Assembly (NCBI RefSeq): GCF_001434975.1
Contig: NZ_AZEL01000047.1
Coordinates: 82,115 to 146,114 of the forward strand
From: Lactobacillus gallinarum DSM 10532 = JCM 2011
Lineage (GTDB): Bacteria > Bacillota > Bacilli > Lactobacillales > Lactobacillaceae
Direction: 5' to 3'
Length of the DNA stretch: 64,000 bases
The notes under the pieces were generated by a model, which saw only the letters and a program-made list of their open reading frames with translations, did no database searches and was not told where the DNA came from. Below, piece after piece: positions 24,850 through 34,157 of the stretch (its first letter is position 1; the number at the start of each line of letters is the position of its first letter). The position numbers were made by a program, and so were the translations under genes.

Positions 24850-25050
24850 CTAACGAATGAGTAGCGAGTCGGCTCAGCGTTCAGAGAACTAGCGGTTGGT
24901 GTGAGCTAGACAGGCCGATTTTAGCGAAGTACTTAATAGGGTTGCTCCTTTACCGGCTTTAATAAGGCGCAGTAGCGCAAACGTGGGTGGTACCACGGCT
25001 AATAATGTAGTTTAGTCGTCCCTTGATCGGAAGATCAGGGGACGTTTTTT
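24850..25050 (+). promoter_or_regulatory. T-box riboswitch, tyrosine-specific
   Basis: The leader carries the conserved T-box core TGGGTGGTACCACG (24984-24997), which pairs with the tRNA acceptor end, and a specifier loop with TAC at 24930-24932 (GCGAAGTACTTAATAGG), a tyrosine codon. An AGTAGCG/GAGCCGA-type stem region lies at the start. A terminator (25017-25050) competes with the antiterminator. Uncharged tRNA-Tyr should permit read-through into tyrS. Confidence 0.95.
25017..25050 (+). terminator. T-box-controlled terminator of tyrS
   Basis: CGTCCCTTGATC-GGAA-GATCAGGGGACG then T-run; part of the T-box. Confidence 0.93.
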
Positions 25051-25064
25051 ATTGGAGGAAAATT

Positions 25065-26327
25065 ATGGCAAAGTTTGATATCTTAGAAGACTTGAAGTGG
25101 CGTGGAGCCATTAATCAAGAAACTGATGAAGAAGGTTTACGTAAGTACTTAGCAGAACATGATGATCTTGCTCTTTACTGTGGTACTGACCCAACTGGTG
25201 ACTCACTTCACATCGGTCACTTAATTCCATTCATGATCTTGAAGAGATTCCAAATGGCAGGTTACCACCCAGTAATTTTGATCGGTGGTGGTACTGGTGC
25301 AATCGGTGACCCATCAGGTCGTAAGACTGAACGTACTTTGCAAACTGCCGACCAAGTTAAGCACAATGAAGAATGCTTGACTAACCAAATGAAGAAGTTG
25401 TTTGGTACTGAAAACTTTGAAATTAGAAACAATGCTGAATGGCTTGGCAAGCTTAACTTAATCGATTTCTTGCGTGATTACGGTAAGTTCTTCCAAGTTA
25501 ACAACATGATTAACAAGGACGTTGTTGCTAGTCGTCTTGAAAACGGTATTTCATTCACTGAATTTACTTACCAAATTTTGCAAGCCATCGACTTCTACCA
25601 CTTGAACAAAGATGATGGTGTTCAACTTCAAATCGGTGGTAGTGATCAATGGGGTAACATCACTGCAGGTATCGACCTTATTCACAAGCTTGAAGGTGCA
25701 GATCGTCCTGCATTTGGTTTGACTATTCCATTGATGCTTAAGGCTGATGGTACTAAGTTTGGTAAGTCAGCTGGTGGTGCTGTGTGGCTTGATCCTGAAA
25801 AGACTAGTCCTTATGAATTTTACCAATTCTGGATTAACCAAGATGACCGTGACGTTGTTAAGTACCTTAAGTACTTTACTTTCCTTAGCCGTGAAGAAAT
25901 CGAAGACTTGGCTGAAAAGACTGAAAAGGAACCTTGGAAGAGAGCTGCTCAAAAGCGTTTAGCTGAAGAAGTAACTAAGTTCGTTCATGGTGAAGCCGGT
26001 CTTAAAGAAGCTCAAATGATTACTGATGCATTGTTCTCAGGTGATATTAAGAACTTATCAGTAACTCAAATTGAACAAGGTTTGAAGAACGCTCCAAGTG
26101 CAGAAGCAGGCAGCGAAAAGAAGAACTTGGTTGACTTTTTAGTTGATACCAAGATTGAACCTTCAAAGCGTCAAGCACGTGAAGACATTAAGAATGGTGC
26201 GATCTATGTTAATGGTGATCGTGAACAAAGCGTTGACTTTGAAGTTGATCCATCAAGCGCCTTCGATGGTAAGTATGTAATTATCCGTAAGGGTAAGAGA
26301 AAGTACACTTTGGTTACAATTAAGTAA
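25065..26327 (+). CDS. tyrS: Tyrosyl-tRNA synthetase
   Basis: 420-residue class I synthetase. The HIGH-type motif is GDSLHIGHLIP (about 44-54) and the KMSKS-type loop is TKFGKSAGGAVW (about 229-240). Tyr recognition residues in YCGTDPTGD and LQIGGSDQWGNITAG are present. An S4 RNA-binding domain occupies the last 70 residues (PSKRQAREDIKNGAIYVNG). The ATG at 25065 follows TTGGAGG; the longer in-frame start lies in the T-box terminator and is rejected. Strong codon bias. Regulated by the T-box upstream and ended at 26338-26368. Confidence 0.97.
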   Translation: MAKFDILEDLKWRGAINQETDEEGLRKYLAEHDDLALYCGTDPTGDSLHIGHLIPFMILKRFQMAGYHPVILIGGGTGAIGDPSGRKTERTLQTADQVKHNEECLTNQMKKLFGTENFEIRNNAEWLGKLNLIDFLRDYGKFFQVNNMINKDVVASRLENGISFTEFTYQILQAIDFYHLNKDDGVQLQIGGSDQWGNITAGIDLIHKLEGADRPAFGLTIPLMLKADGTKFGKSAGGAVWLDPEKTSPYEFYQFWINQDDRDVVKYLKYFTFLSREEIEDLAEKTEKEPWKRAAQKRLAEEVTKFVHGEAGLKEAQMITDALFSGDIKNLSVTQIEQGLKNAPSAEAGSEKKNLVDFLVDTKIEPSKRQAREDIKNGAIYVNGDREQSVDFEVDPSSAFDGKYVIIRKGKRKYTLVTIK

Positions 26328-26337
26328 TTAATCAGAG

Positions 26338-26368
26338 AAAATGGGATGATAATTCATCTCATTTTTTT
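26338..26368 (+). terminator. Terminator of tyrS
   Basis: AAATGGGATGA-TAAT-TCATCTCATTTTTTT. Confidence 0.88.
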
Positions 26369-26740
26369 GTTTTCAGAAATACTATATGAAATTTAATTAA
26401 TATAGTAACTGATTTTATGCAGTCTTGAATATTGAAAAAGCGTGAATTAAATAAAATAATATTTCACTAGATAAAATGTTATTTTATTTTTGCCACAAAA
26501 AGCAAAATAATTAATATAAGTTATTTTACAAATTCACATGATGACTATACGATTTAGAATAATGCAACAATATATGCATATAACTATACCGACATACAAT
26601 TTAAGAATGTTGACACAGAGCGCAACTGTAAAATATAGCCTTTTTAATATTTATTGTGAAATATTTAACTATCTTGTTTACTTTTGACTAAATAGTGTTA
26701 TAGTAAAAGCGTAAAGAGAAAGCGAGTAAATAGAAAGAGG
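26369..26740. other. AT-rich spacer of about 370 bp before the small SLAP-like gene
   Basis: No coding frame or RNA motif is seen. Near the right end TTTACT and TATAGT with a 16-bp spacer (about 26681-26703) may be the promoter of the gene at 26749. The rest is low-complexity A/T sequence. Confidence 0.5.
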
Positions 26741-26748
26741 TTATTAAA

Positions 26749-27105
26749 ATGTTAGAATCAAGAAAAGTTTTAAAAGTTGTTTCAAGTTTAGTAATCGGCT
26801 TAAGTCTTGTCGGTATCGGTAGTAATGCCGCTCAAGCTACTTCATTTACTGCTCCAAAGTTAGGTGTTGCTGAAGACGTACCAACTAACCCATCAATTAA
26901 GAAGGGTGACAAGATCTTCGTCATTGTTAAAGACACTAAGAACCAAAGGGTTGCTGTCTACACTAAGAATGCTAAGAAGATAAAGAAGACAGTTAAAATG
27001 GGTTCAACTTTCACAGCAAAGGCTGTTAAGAAAGTTAACCACAAGAAGATTGTTAGAATTAACAAGAAGCAATGGCTGAACAGCAAGGATGTTGTTAAGA
27101 ACTAG
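26749..27105 (+). CDS. Small secreted protein with one SLAP-like module
   Basis: 118 residues. A signal peptide (LKVVSSLVIGLSLVGIGSNA, cleavage after AQA) precedes a short Pro/Thr linker and a basic module of about 65 residues (IFVIVKDTKNQRVAVYTKNAKKIKKTVKMG, split by lysine-rich turns) ending in VRINKKQWLNSKDVVKN. The pattern of a V-x-x-K-N-A-K-K strand and a final 'x-V-K' end resembles one SLAP repeat, so it is probably held in the S-layer. GAAAGAGG precedes the ATG. No enzymatic motif. Confidence 0.75.
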   Translation: MLESRKVLKVVSSLVIGLSLVGIGSNAAQATSFTAPKLGVAEDVPTNPSIKKGDKIFVIVKDTKNQRVAVYTKNAKKIKKTVKMGSTFTAKAVKKVNHKKIVRINKKQWLNSKDVVKN

Positions 27106-27174
27106 TCATTGATTAAAGTTTAATAACCTCATACATATTTGTGGGCTTTTTCTACTCTTAGATTAGGAATTTTT

Positions 27175-27215
27175 AAAGGGCAAAGATATTCAGAATGAAT
27201 ATCTTCGCCTTTTTT
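27175..27215 (+). terminator. Terminator of the small SLAP-like gene
   Basis: AAAGGGC.AAGATATTC...GAATATCTT.GCCTTTTTT. Confidence 0.85.
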
Positions 27216-27229
27216 GATACAATAGAAAC

Positions 27230-27302
27230 GCCGCTTTAGCTCAATAGGTAGAGCACCGCCGTGGTAAGGAGGAGGTCCCCAGTTCAAACCTGGGAAGCGG
27301 CT
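27230..27302 (+). tRNA. tRNA-Thr (GGT anticodon)
   Basis: A 73-nt cloverleaf: acceptor GCCGCTT/AAGCGGC, D-arm GCTC...GAGC, anticodon loop GTGGTAA and T-arm CCCAG-TTCAAAC-CTGGG. The anticodon is GGT (Thr). The anticodon stem CCGCC/GGAGG has a G-A mismatch in the middle, and position 32 is G. A T-run follows directly. CCA is not encoded. Confidence 0.88.
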
Positions 27303-27370
27303 TTTTTTAGTAGGCAAAATAATGCTAAAATGATAACAACTAATGATTTCTAACGAGAAAGGAAAGTTAT

Positions 27371-28684
27371 ATGAAACACGAACTTACAATGGCAGAAATT
27401 GCCAAGTTTCAAAAAGAATATAAAAAAGAACCACAAAACCGAGTAGCAGAACTAGCAGTCGTAAATAATGGTGTCCAAAAGGCAAGTTTCAATACCGAAG
27501 GAATTAGAAAGCTTAACCGTAATTTCTCAATCGAAATTCCTACTGATAATGTAACTGATCAAAAGCAATCTGGACGTTGCTGGTTATTTGCGGCATTAAA
27601 TACTTTGCGTCATGGTTTTGCTAAAAAATACAATGCCAAGAATTTTACTTTTTCTCAAAATTATCTCTTCTTCTGGGATAGAGTAGAAAGAGCCAATATC
27701 TTTTTTGACAATATTTTAAATACAGCTGATAGACCACTTGATGATCGAACTGTACACACTTATATGCAAGGTCCTGATACCGATGGTGGTCAATGGGCTA
27801 TGGCTGTATCATTGATTCGCAAGTATGGTTTGGTGCCAACTTATGCTCAAGAAGAGAGCTTTACTGCAAACAATACCGCCGCTTTTAACCGTGCATTGAA
27901 TATGAAGCTGCGCGAAGATGGTCTAGTTTTGCGTAAATTAGCTAAGGAAAACAAGACCGATGAAATCGAAGCAAAGCGTCAAGAATTCTTAAGCGAAGTT
28001 TACCGCATGGCTGTCATTGCATTTGGTGAACCTGTCCAACACTTTGATCTTGAATTCAAAGATGACGATGGCAAGTACCATTTTGATGGTGATTTAACTC
28101 CACTCGATTTCTTCCATAATTACTTTACTGATGATCTTGATGATTACATTGTTTTGTTCAATGCTCCAGATCATGAATTTGATAAACTTTATGCATTACC
28201 ATTTGAAGACAATGTTGAAGGTGGTACGCCAGTTCAATTTTTAAATACTGAAATTAACAACTTAAAAGAAGCTGCTATTAAGCAACTTAAAGCTGGTGAA
28301 ACTATCTGGTTTGGCTGTGATGTCGGTAAAGATAGTGATCGTCAAAAAGGTATCTTATCTAAGGGCCTTTACCAAACCGATACTATTTTTAATATTGAAA
28401 CTAAATTATCTAAGAAGGAACGCTTGCAAACTGGTGCTTCCGGTTCAACTCATGCCATGACTTTAGTGGGTGTTGATGTGGTTGATGGTAAGCCACGTCA
28501 ATGGAAGATTGAAAATTCTTGGGGCACAAAAGTCGGTGAAAAAGGCTACTTTGTCATGGATGATGATTGGTTCAACGAATACTTATTTAAGGTAGTCGTA
28601 AAGAAGCAATACGTCCCAGAAAAATTAGTTAAGATCTGGGAAGGCGAAGCAACTCCAGTAGAAGCATGGGATTCAATGGCATAA
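27371..28684 (+). CDS. C1B cysteine peptidase, PepC/PepE-like
   Basis: 437-residue papain-like peptidase (bleomycin-hydrolase family). Catalytic Cys70 lies in QKQSGRCWLFAALN, His in GSTHAMTLVGVDV (about 360) and Asn in KIENSWGTK (about 380). The C-terminus ends in AWDSMA, the arm that reaches into the active site of the hexamer. Such enzymes act as aminopeptidase (PepC) or endopeptidase (PepE/PepG); which one applies cannot be told from sequence alone. AAAGGAAAG precedes the ATG. The stop overlaps the next ATG (TAATG), coupling it to an HD-domain gene. A paralogue lies at 30669-31985. Confidence 0.92.
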   Translation: MKHELTMAEIAKFQKEYKKEPQNRVAELAVVNNGVQKASFNTEGIRKLNRNFSIEIPTDNVTDQKQSGRCWLFAALNTLRHGFAKKYNAKNFTFSQNYLFFWDRVERANIFFDNILNTADRPLDDRTVHTYMQGPDTDGGQWAMAVSLIRKYGLVPTYAQEESFTANNTAAFNRALNMKLREDGLVLRKLAKENKTDEIEAKRQEFLSEVYRMAVIAFGEPVQHFDLEFKDDDGKYHFDGDLTPLDFFHNYFTDDLDDYIVLFNAPDHEFDKLYALPFEDNVEGGTPVQFLNTEINNLKEAAIKQLKAGETIWFGCDVGKDSDRQKGILSKGLYQTDTIFNIETKLSKKERLQTGASGSTHAMTLVGVDVVDGKPRQWKIENSWGTKVGEKGYFVMDDDWFNEYLFKVVVKKQYVPEKLVKIWEGEATPVEAWDSMA

Positions 28685-29340
28685 TGAATATTGATGCAGT
28701 AATTGATTTTACTAAAAAGCATTTAGAGGGCGAAAAGACAGGACATGATTTTTATCATGGTGAGCGTGTGGCTAAATTAGCTAGCAAGATGTACCTTGCT
28801 GATCATGAACATGCGCATAGGGATAGCCGCGAAGTAGCAATTATTAAATCTGCAGGTTATCTTCATGATACGATTGATGAAAAGATTTGTGCTGATCCCG
28901 CAAAGGTGGTTAAAGAGATCGAAGAATTATTGCCTCAATTAGGTTTTAATGATCTAGAAGCTTGGGACATTCTTTACACTATTCAGCACATGTCTTTCTC
29001 CGCCAATATTGAGCATCATTATCATTTGCCGCTTTCTGGCCAATATGTTCAAGATGCAGATCGATTAGAAAGTTTGGGCGCAATTGGAATTGCACGTGCC
29101 TTTACATATGGTGGCAAGCACGGCAACAAGATTTATGATCCTAAAATTAAACCAGAGAAGTTAGTGAGTCATGATCAATATCGCAATCATGAGGAAACAA
29201 CGATCAATCATTTTTATGAAAAATTATTTTCGTTAGCTGATTTGATGAATACACCGGCAGCTAAAAAAGAGGCTGAACGACGTACAGCTTACATGCGCAA
29301 TTTTGTGCGTGAGTTCATGCAAGAATGGAATGTTGATTAA
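28684..29340 (+). CDS. HD-domain phosphohydrolase
   Basis: 218 residues. The HD metal-binding residues are visible: H in GHDFYHGERVAKLA, HD in AGYLHDTIDE and D in VQDADRLESLGAIG, the layout of YedJ/YpgQ-like HD hydrolases, which split nucleotides or (pyro)phosphates. The true start is the ATG at 28684, overlapping the stop of the peptidase gene; an upstream in-frame ATG lies inside that gene. The unit ends at the terminator 29343-29383. Substrate unknown. Confidence 0.88.
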   Translation: MNIDAVIDFTKKHLEGEKTGHDFYHGERVAKLASKMYLADHEHAHRDSREVAIIKSAGYLHDTIDEKICADPAKVVKEIEELLPQLGFNDLEAWDILYTIQHMSFSANIEHHYHLPLSGQYVQDADRLESLGAIGIARAFTYGGKHGNKIYDPKIKPEKLVSHDQYRNHEETTINHFYEKLFSLADLMNTPAAKKEAERRTAYMRNFVREFMQEWNVD

Positions 29341-29342
29341 GA

Positions 29343-29383
29343 AAATAAGACTTAGTGGTAAAAACTACTAAGTCTTATTTTTT
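29343..29383 (+). terminator. Terminator of the peptidase/HD unit
   Basis: AAATAAGACTTAGTGGT / CTACTAAGTCTTATTT with an A-rich loop. Confidence 0.9.
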
Positions 29384-29436
29384 GAAATTTTATAGATCTC
29401 CTAGTAAAGTATAGCTAATAATTTTTATTTATATGA

Positions 29437-30594
<1,158 letters not shown>

Positions 30595-30607
30595 AAGAAA
30601 AAGGATT

Positions 30608-30654
30608 AAAAAAAGACTTAATCTAGACATTTGCTGCTAGATTAGGCCTTTTTC
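30608..30654. terminator. Bidirectional terminator between guaB and the second C1B peptidase gene
   Basis: AAAAAGACTTAATCTAG / CTAGATTAGGCCTTTTT flanked by A- and T-runs, serving converging genes. Confidence 0.85.
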
Positions 30655-30668
30655 TTTTATTCGATTAA

Positions 30669-31985
30669 TTAAGCAAGTGAATCCCATGCAGGAAGGTCAG
30701 TAATTGGGCCTTCAGCTAATTCCTTTTGCTTGTCAGTCAAATACTTCTTGTGAACAACAACTTCGTATACGTAGTCGTTGAACCATTCGTTGTTCATTAC
30801 GTAGAAGCCCTTGGAACCTGACTTGTCGCCCCATGAGTTTTCAACTTTCCATTGACGAACTTCACCGTTGTCTTCATCAACACCAACTAAAGTCATGGCG
30901 TGAGAAACTTCGCCGACACCGGTCTTTAATCTGTCAGCCTTTGACATCTTAAGATCAACGCCGAATAAGTCGTCTAATTTGTAAAGGTTAGTGTCAAGGT
31001 AACCAGTCTTGCGGTCCATTTGACGAAGAACATCGTTACCAAACCAAACAGCTTCGCCATCCTTTAATTGGGCAATTGAAGCAGCGGTCAAGTATTCCAT
31101 TGGCACGTTCAAAAGCTTAATTCTGAGTGAACCAGAAACGTTGTCTTCTGCTGGTAAACCATAAAGCTTGCCATATTCGTGATCTGGAGCGTTAGTTAAA
31201 ACAACGTAGTCATCAAAGTCAACGTCGCCTAAGTACTTGTGTAAGAATTCAAGTGGAGTAAGGTCTTTTTCTAAGTGATACTTCTTATCGTCATCGCGAT
31301 ATTCAAGATCAAATTTCTTAGGTGGCTCACCAACAGCAATGGCAGTCATTTGGTAAACCTCACTTAAGAATTTTTCACGAGTCTTCTTGATTTCGTCATC
31401 TTTGCCTTCTTGCTTTAATTTTCTAAGAAATAAAGCATCCTTCTTAAGCTTGTCGCCTAATGCAGTCGCAAAGCCAGTAGTATCGTTAGTGTTGAAAGTT
31501 TCAGGCATAGCGTATGAAGGAACAACACCGTATTTTTCAACTAATGCAGCAGCCATTTGGAATTGACCACCATCTGCACCAGCAAAGTCTAAATCACTTT
31601 TAACTTGGCGAGAATCAAGTGGCATGTCAGCACTGTCCAAAATACGGTTGTAGAACATGTTGGCACGTTCAATCTTGTCCCAGAAGAAGTTGTAAGCTTG
31701 TGAGAAAGTAAAATCCTTTGCCTTGTATTTCTTGCCGAATTCATGACGTAAAACGTTTAATGTGGCAAATAACCAGCAACGACCTGAGTGCTTTTGGTTG
31801 GTAACATTATCAGTATCAAGTTCAGTTGAAAAAACGCGGGTTAATTCGCTTTGAACGCGGTCATTGTAAGAAGCTTCAAGTACACCGCTACGTTGAGCAG
31901 CACGAGCAACGACTTCGTTTTTAGGATTTTTATTAAAATCGGCAGAAAACTTTTCCAGTTCCTGCACAGTTAATTCATGAGCCAT
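30669..31985 (-). CDS. C1B cysteine peptidase, PepC/PepE-like, second copy
   Basis: 438 residues. Catalytic Cys70 in QKHSGRCWLFATLN, His in GEVSHAMTLVGVDE and Asn in KVENSWGDK, ending in PAWDSLA. It is a clear paralogue of the 27371-28684 protein with the same length and order. The start at 31985 has AAGGAGA 8 nt upstream and is chosen over an ATG seven codons earlier, which lies before the ribosome site. The 438-residue length is that of lactobacillar PepE, but the sequence alone does not separate PepC from PepE. Strong codon bias. It faces guaB. Confidence 0.92.
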   Translation of the reverse strand: MAHELTVQELEKFSADFNKNPKNEVVARAAQRSGVLEASYNDRVQSELTRVFSTELDTDNVTNQKHSGRCWLFATLNVLRHEFGKKYKAKDFTFSQAYNFFWDKIERANMFYNRILDSADMPLDSRQVKSDLDFAGADGGQFQMAAALVEKYGVVPSYAMPETFNTNDTTGFATALGDKLKKDALFLRKLKQEGKDDEIKKTREKFLSEVYQMTAIAVGEPPKKFDLEYRDDDKKYHLEKDLTPLEFLHKYLGDVDFDDYVVLTNAPDHEYGKLYGLPAEDNVSGSLRIKLLNVPMEYLTAASIAQLKDGEAVWFGNDVLRQMDRKTGYLDTNLYKLDDLFGVDLKMSKADRLKTGVGEVSHAMTLVGVDEDNGEVRQWKVENSWGDKSGSKGFYVMNNEWFNDYVYEVVVHKKYLTDKQKELAEGPITDLPAWDSLA

Positions 31986-32125
31986 TAAAAAATCTCCTTT
32001 TCTCATTTTTAATTTTTTCTTAAATTAAGTCTATTTTAAGCCAAAATAAAAGCGGGTTCAATTAATGAACTCGCTTCAGAGAATTATATCCGTAACTTAT
32101 TAGACCTCTTGCTTAATCTAATAAA

Positions 32126-32551
32126 TTAATCAATATGGATAGAATTGCTATCATCACCAGCATTTTGCTTTGGCAAGATGATAGTCAATACACCATTATC
32201 ATACTTTGCATGGATCTCACTTGCAACTATATTTGGTAATCTATAGCTTCTTGAAATGCGACCTTCGCTTCTTTCTTTATGAATAATGTTCTTATCCTTG
32301 TCACTTGTATCCTTAAATGATTTTCTGCTGCCAGCAACTGTTAAAAGACCATCTTTGTAGTTAACGTTGATGTCCTCTTTGTTCATACCAGGCATATCGA
32401 TCTTAACGGTATAGTCTTTGTCTGTTTCGGCAACATCTGATTGCATGATGTTTTCAATTTCAGTGTCATCAAAGAAGTTTCTTGGAAAACCAAACCAGTC
32501 GTTCATTGCATCCATCATATCATTGCGACGATTCATCATATCGTTTGCCAT
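32126..32551 (-). CDS. Small heat shock protein (Hsp20/alpha-crystallin)
   Basis: 141 residues. An N-terminal arm (MMNRRNDMMDAMNDWFGFP) precedes the alpha-crystallin domain (about 35-130), with DYTVKIDMPGMNKEDINVNY, a GRISRSYRLPN segment and NGVLTIILPKQ. It is an ATP-independent holdase chaperone. AAAGGAAG precedes the ATG. A CIRCE-like element lies about 105 bp upstream, pointing to HrcA repression. Confidence 0.95.
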   Translation of the reverse strand: MANDMMNRRNDMMDAMNDWFGFPRNFFDDTEIENIMQSDVAETDKDYTVKIDMPGMNKEDINVNYKDGLLTVAGSRKSFKDTSDKDKNIIHKERSEGRISRSYRLPNIVASEIHAKYDNGVLTIILPKQNAGDDSNSIHID

Positions 32552-32623
32552 ATTGAAAACTTCCTTTCAATTTTTATTTGCTCTTTAATTCGTAAGGACT
32601 CGTTCTTTTTCCTTACACTGATT

Positions 32624-32629
32624 ATTGTA
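32624..32629 (-). promoter_or_regulatory. -10 element of the hsp20 promoter
   Basis: TACAAT on the minus strand, with a weak TTTAAT 16 bp upstream; about 30 bp downstream of the CIRCE-like element. Confidence 0.45.
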
Positions 32630-32655
32630 GTCAGTTTCAAAATAAATTAAACTAT

Positions 32656-32682
32656 TTAGCACTTGAAAGTATATAGTGCTAA
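32656..32682. promoter_or_regulatory. CIRCE-like HrcA operator
   Basis: TTAGCACTT-N9-TAGTGCTAA, matching the CIRCE consensus TTAGCACTC-N9-GAGTGCTAA except for the innermost base of each arm. The arms are complementary over the outer eight bases. It lies between hsp20 and greA. Confidence 0.85.
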
Positions 32683-32713
32683 TTTATGAATAAAAACTTT
32701 AGTAAATCAACGT

Positions 32714-32742
32714 TTAACACTTGTGGATAACTTTTGTATAAT
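32714..32742 (+). promoter_or_regulatory. Promoter of greA
   Basis: TTAACA, 17 bp, TATAAT. The spacer contains a DnaA-box sequence (TTGTGGATAA, 32721-32730). Confidence 0.75.
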
Positions 32743-32784
32743 TAAAAAGAAAAATGAATGAACGAATTGATAAGGTGTTAAATC

Positions 32785-33246
32785 ATGGTATATTTTCAAA
32801 AAATGACGCCAGAAGGCTATAAACAAATTGAAGATGAAATTGCACGTTTAAAGAAAGATCGTCCTCGCAGAATAAAGATTTTACAAGCTGCGCGAGCTCT
32901 AGGCGATTTATCAGAAAATACTGAATATACAGAGGCTAAAAGGGACCTTGGACACTTGCAGAGTCGTCTGCGTTATTTAGGTAAGCAATTAAAGTACGCA
33001 GAAATTGTCGAAACTAAGGATGATGGCAAAGTAGATTTGGGTAAGACCGTAGTTCTTAAATTTGATGACGATGATGAAACAGAAGAATATAAGATCGTCG
33101 GACGGATGGAGGCGGATTTGGCCGATGGCAAAATCTCCTTTGATTCACCTTTAGGTCAAGCAATTATGAAGCAAGAGGCAGGTATCGTTGCCACAGTCGA
33201 AGCCCCAGCTGGAGAATATAAGGTGACTATTGTAGAAGTGAAGTAA
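32785..33246 (+). CDS. greA: Transcription elongation factor GreA
   Basis: 153 residues, near the usual 157. The N-terminal coiled coil has the acidic tip in ALGDLSENTEYTEAKRD, the Asp/Glu pair of which drives RNA cleavage in stalled polymerase. The C-terminal FKBP-like half contains KIVGRMEADLADGKIS and SPLGQAIMKQEAGI. A GreA paralogue could exist elsewhere. An AAGGTG site precedes the ATG. Confidence 0.95.
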   Translation: MVYFQKMTPEGYKQIEDEIARLKKDRPRRIKILQAARALGDLSENTEYTEAKRDLGHLQSRLRYLGKQLKYAEIVETKDDGKVDLGKTVVLKFDDDDETEEYKIVGRMEADLADGKISFDSPLGQAIMKQEAGIVATVEAPAGEYKVTIVEVK

Positions 33247-33334
33247 GCGGACGCCCTATCTGTATTTAATAAACTGTATTTTTTTGGTATAATATTGATT
33301 TTGTAGGATACAATCCAGAGTAGGAGTGAAAATT

Positions 33335-33997
33335 TTGAATACGCCAGAATCGAGAGAGGGAAACGTTATCCGCTATACAGTGTACCTGGTAGGGTATGTT
33401 ATCGTCTTTGCAGTCGTTAAGCTAGTGACTAGGAAGACGCCATTGCATGTTTGGGATTTGATTTTGTTTTGCCTTGTTGCAGCAATGATTTTATTATTTT
33501 ATGTTTATCGCTTTAATCGCGAACAACGTTTTTTTGCTCGAGATTTTAAATTACCATGGCTAGGCAGTTTTTCTACGGTAATGTTGCTTACTTTGGCAAT
33601 CACGGCTACTCGAATTCTTATATCGTATTTACAAGCATATGAAAAGATTCCACATTATGACTTTCAATTGATTTATTTAAAAAATGAATCAGTTGACATG
33701 TTTTGGTTTTTGATCTTAGTACAAGGAATTATCTTACCAATTCTGCAAGAATTCCTTGCAACAGGATTTTTGTTTAATTATGCTTTTCGCAGAAGTACTA
33801 CTCAAGTTGCAGTAACAGGAATTATTGTTTCAGGAATTATTTTTAGTTTGTTAAACTTTCAAAGTTCACTTTTGTTGGTTGTGATTGAGATTATCTATGG
33901 CGGGCTATTTGCCTGGAGTTATCTTTATACACAAACGCTCTGGATGCCGATTTATTTGGCTATCATTAGTGGCGTTTTAACCGTTATCATGGCGTAA
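33335..33997 (+). CDS. CPBP-type intramembrane protease homologue, active site altered
   Basis: 220-residue membrane protein with about six to seven hydrophobic segments. The C-terminal half has the layout of CPBP/Abi intramembrane proteases: the first motif, normally EExxxR, here reads LQEFLATGFLF; the FxxxH motif reads FSLLNF; and the GGLFAWSYLYTQTLWMPIYL helix is well kept. The second Glu, the Arg and the His are all missing, so proteolytic activity is doubtful. A TTG at 33335 is chosen because AGGAG lies 8 nt upstream; the GTG three codons earlier overlaps that site. It is followed by a terminator. Confidence 0.78.
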   Translation: MNTPESREGNVIRYTVYLVGYVIVFAVVKLVTRKTPLHVWDLILFCLVAAMILLFYVYRFNREQRFFARDFKLPWLGSFSTVMLLTLAITATRILISYLQAYEKIPHYDFQLIYLKNESVDMFWFLILVQGIILPILQEFLATGFLFNYAFRRSTTQVAVTGIIVSGIIFSLLNFQSSLLLVVIEIIYGGLFAWSYLYTQTLWMPIYLAIISGVLTVIMA

Positions 33998-34002
33998 AAA
34001 AT

Positions 34003-34035
34003 AAACGGATGAGAAAAAATCTCATCCGTTTTTTT
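34003..34035 (+). terminator. Terminator after the CPBP-like gene
   Basis: AAACGGATGAGA/TCTCATCCGTTTTTTT. Confidence 0.9.
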
Positions 34036-34045
34036 GTACAAAAAA

Positions 34046-34116
34046 AGCGGATAGCGTGAATCGAACCCGCATCTACAGCTTGGGAAGCTGTCGTTCTACC
34101 ATTTAACTATACCCGC
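34046..34116 (-). tRNA. tRNA-Gly (CCC anticodon)
   Basis: Minus-strand cloverleaf: acceptor GCGGGTA/TATCCGC (one G-U), anticodon arm ACAGC-TTCCCAA-GCTGT with anticodon CCC, and T-arm GCGGG-TTCGATT-CACGC with one G-A mismatch. It reads GGG glycine codons. CCA is not encoded. Confidence 0.9.
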
Positions 34117-34157
34117 AATACTTCTTTATTCTATCATGCTTTTAATTAATAAACCAA

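Noticed and set aside
27129-27317. Minus-strand frame of 62 codons
   Set aside because: It is the complement of tRNA-Thr and the terminator before it.
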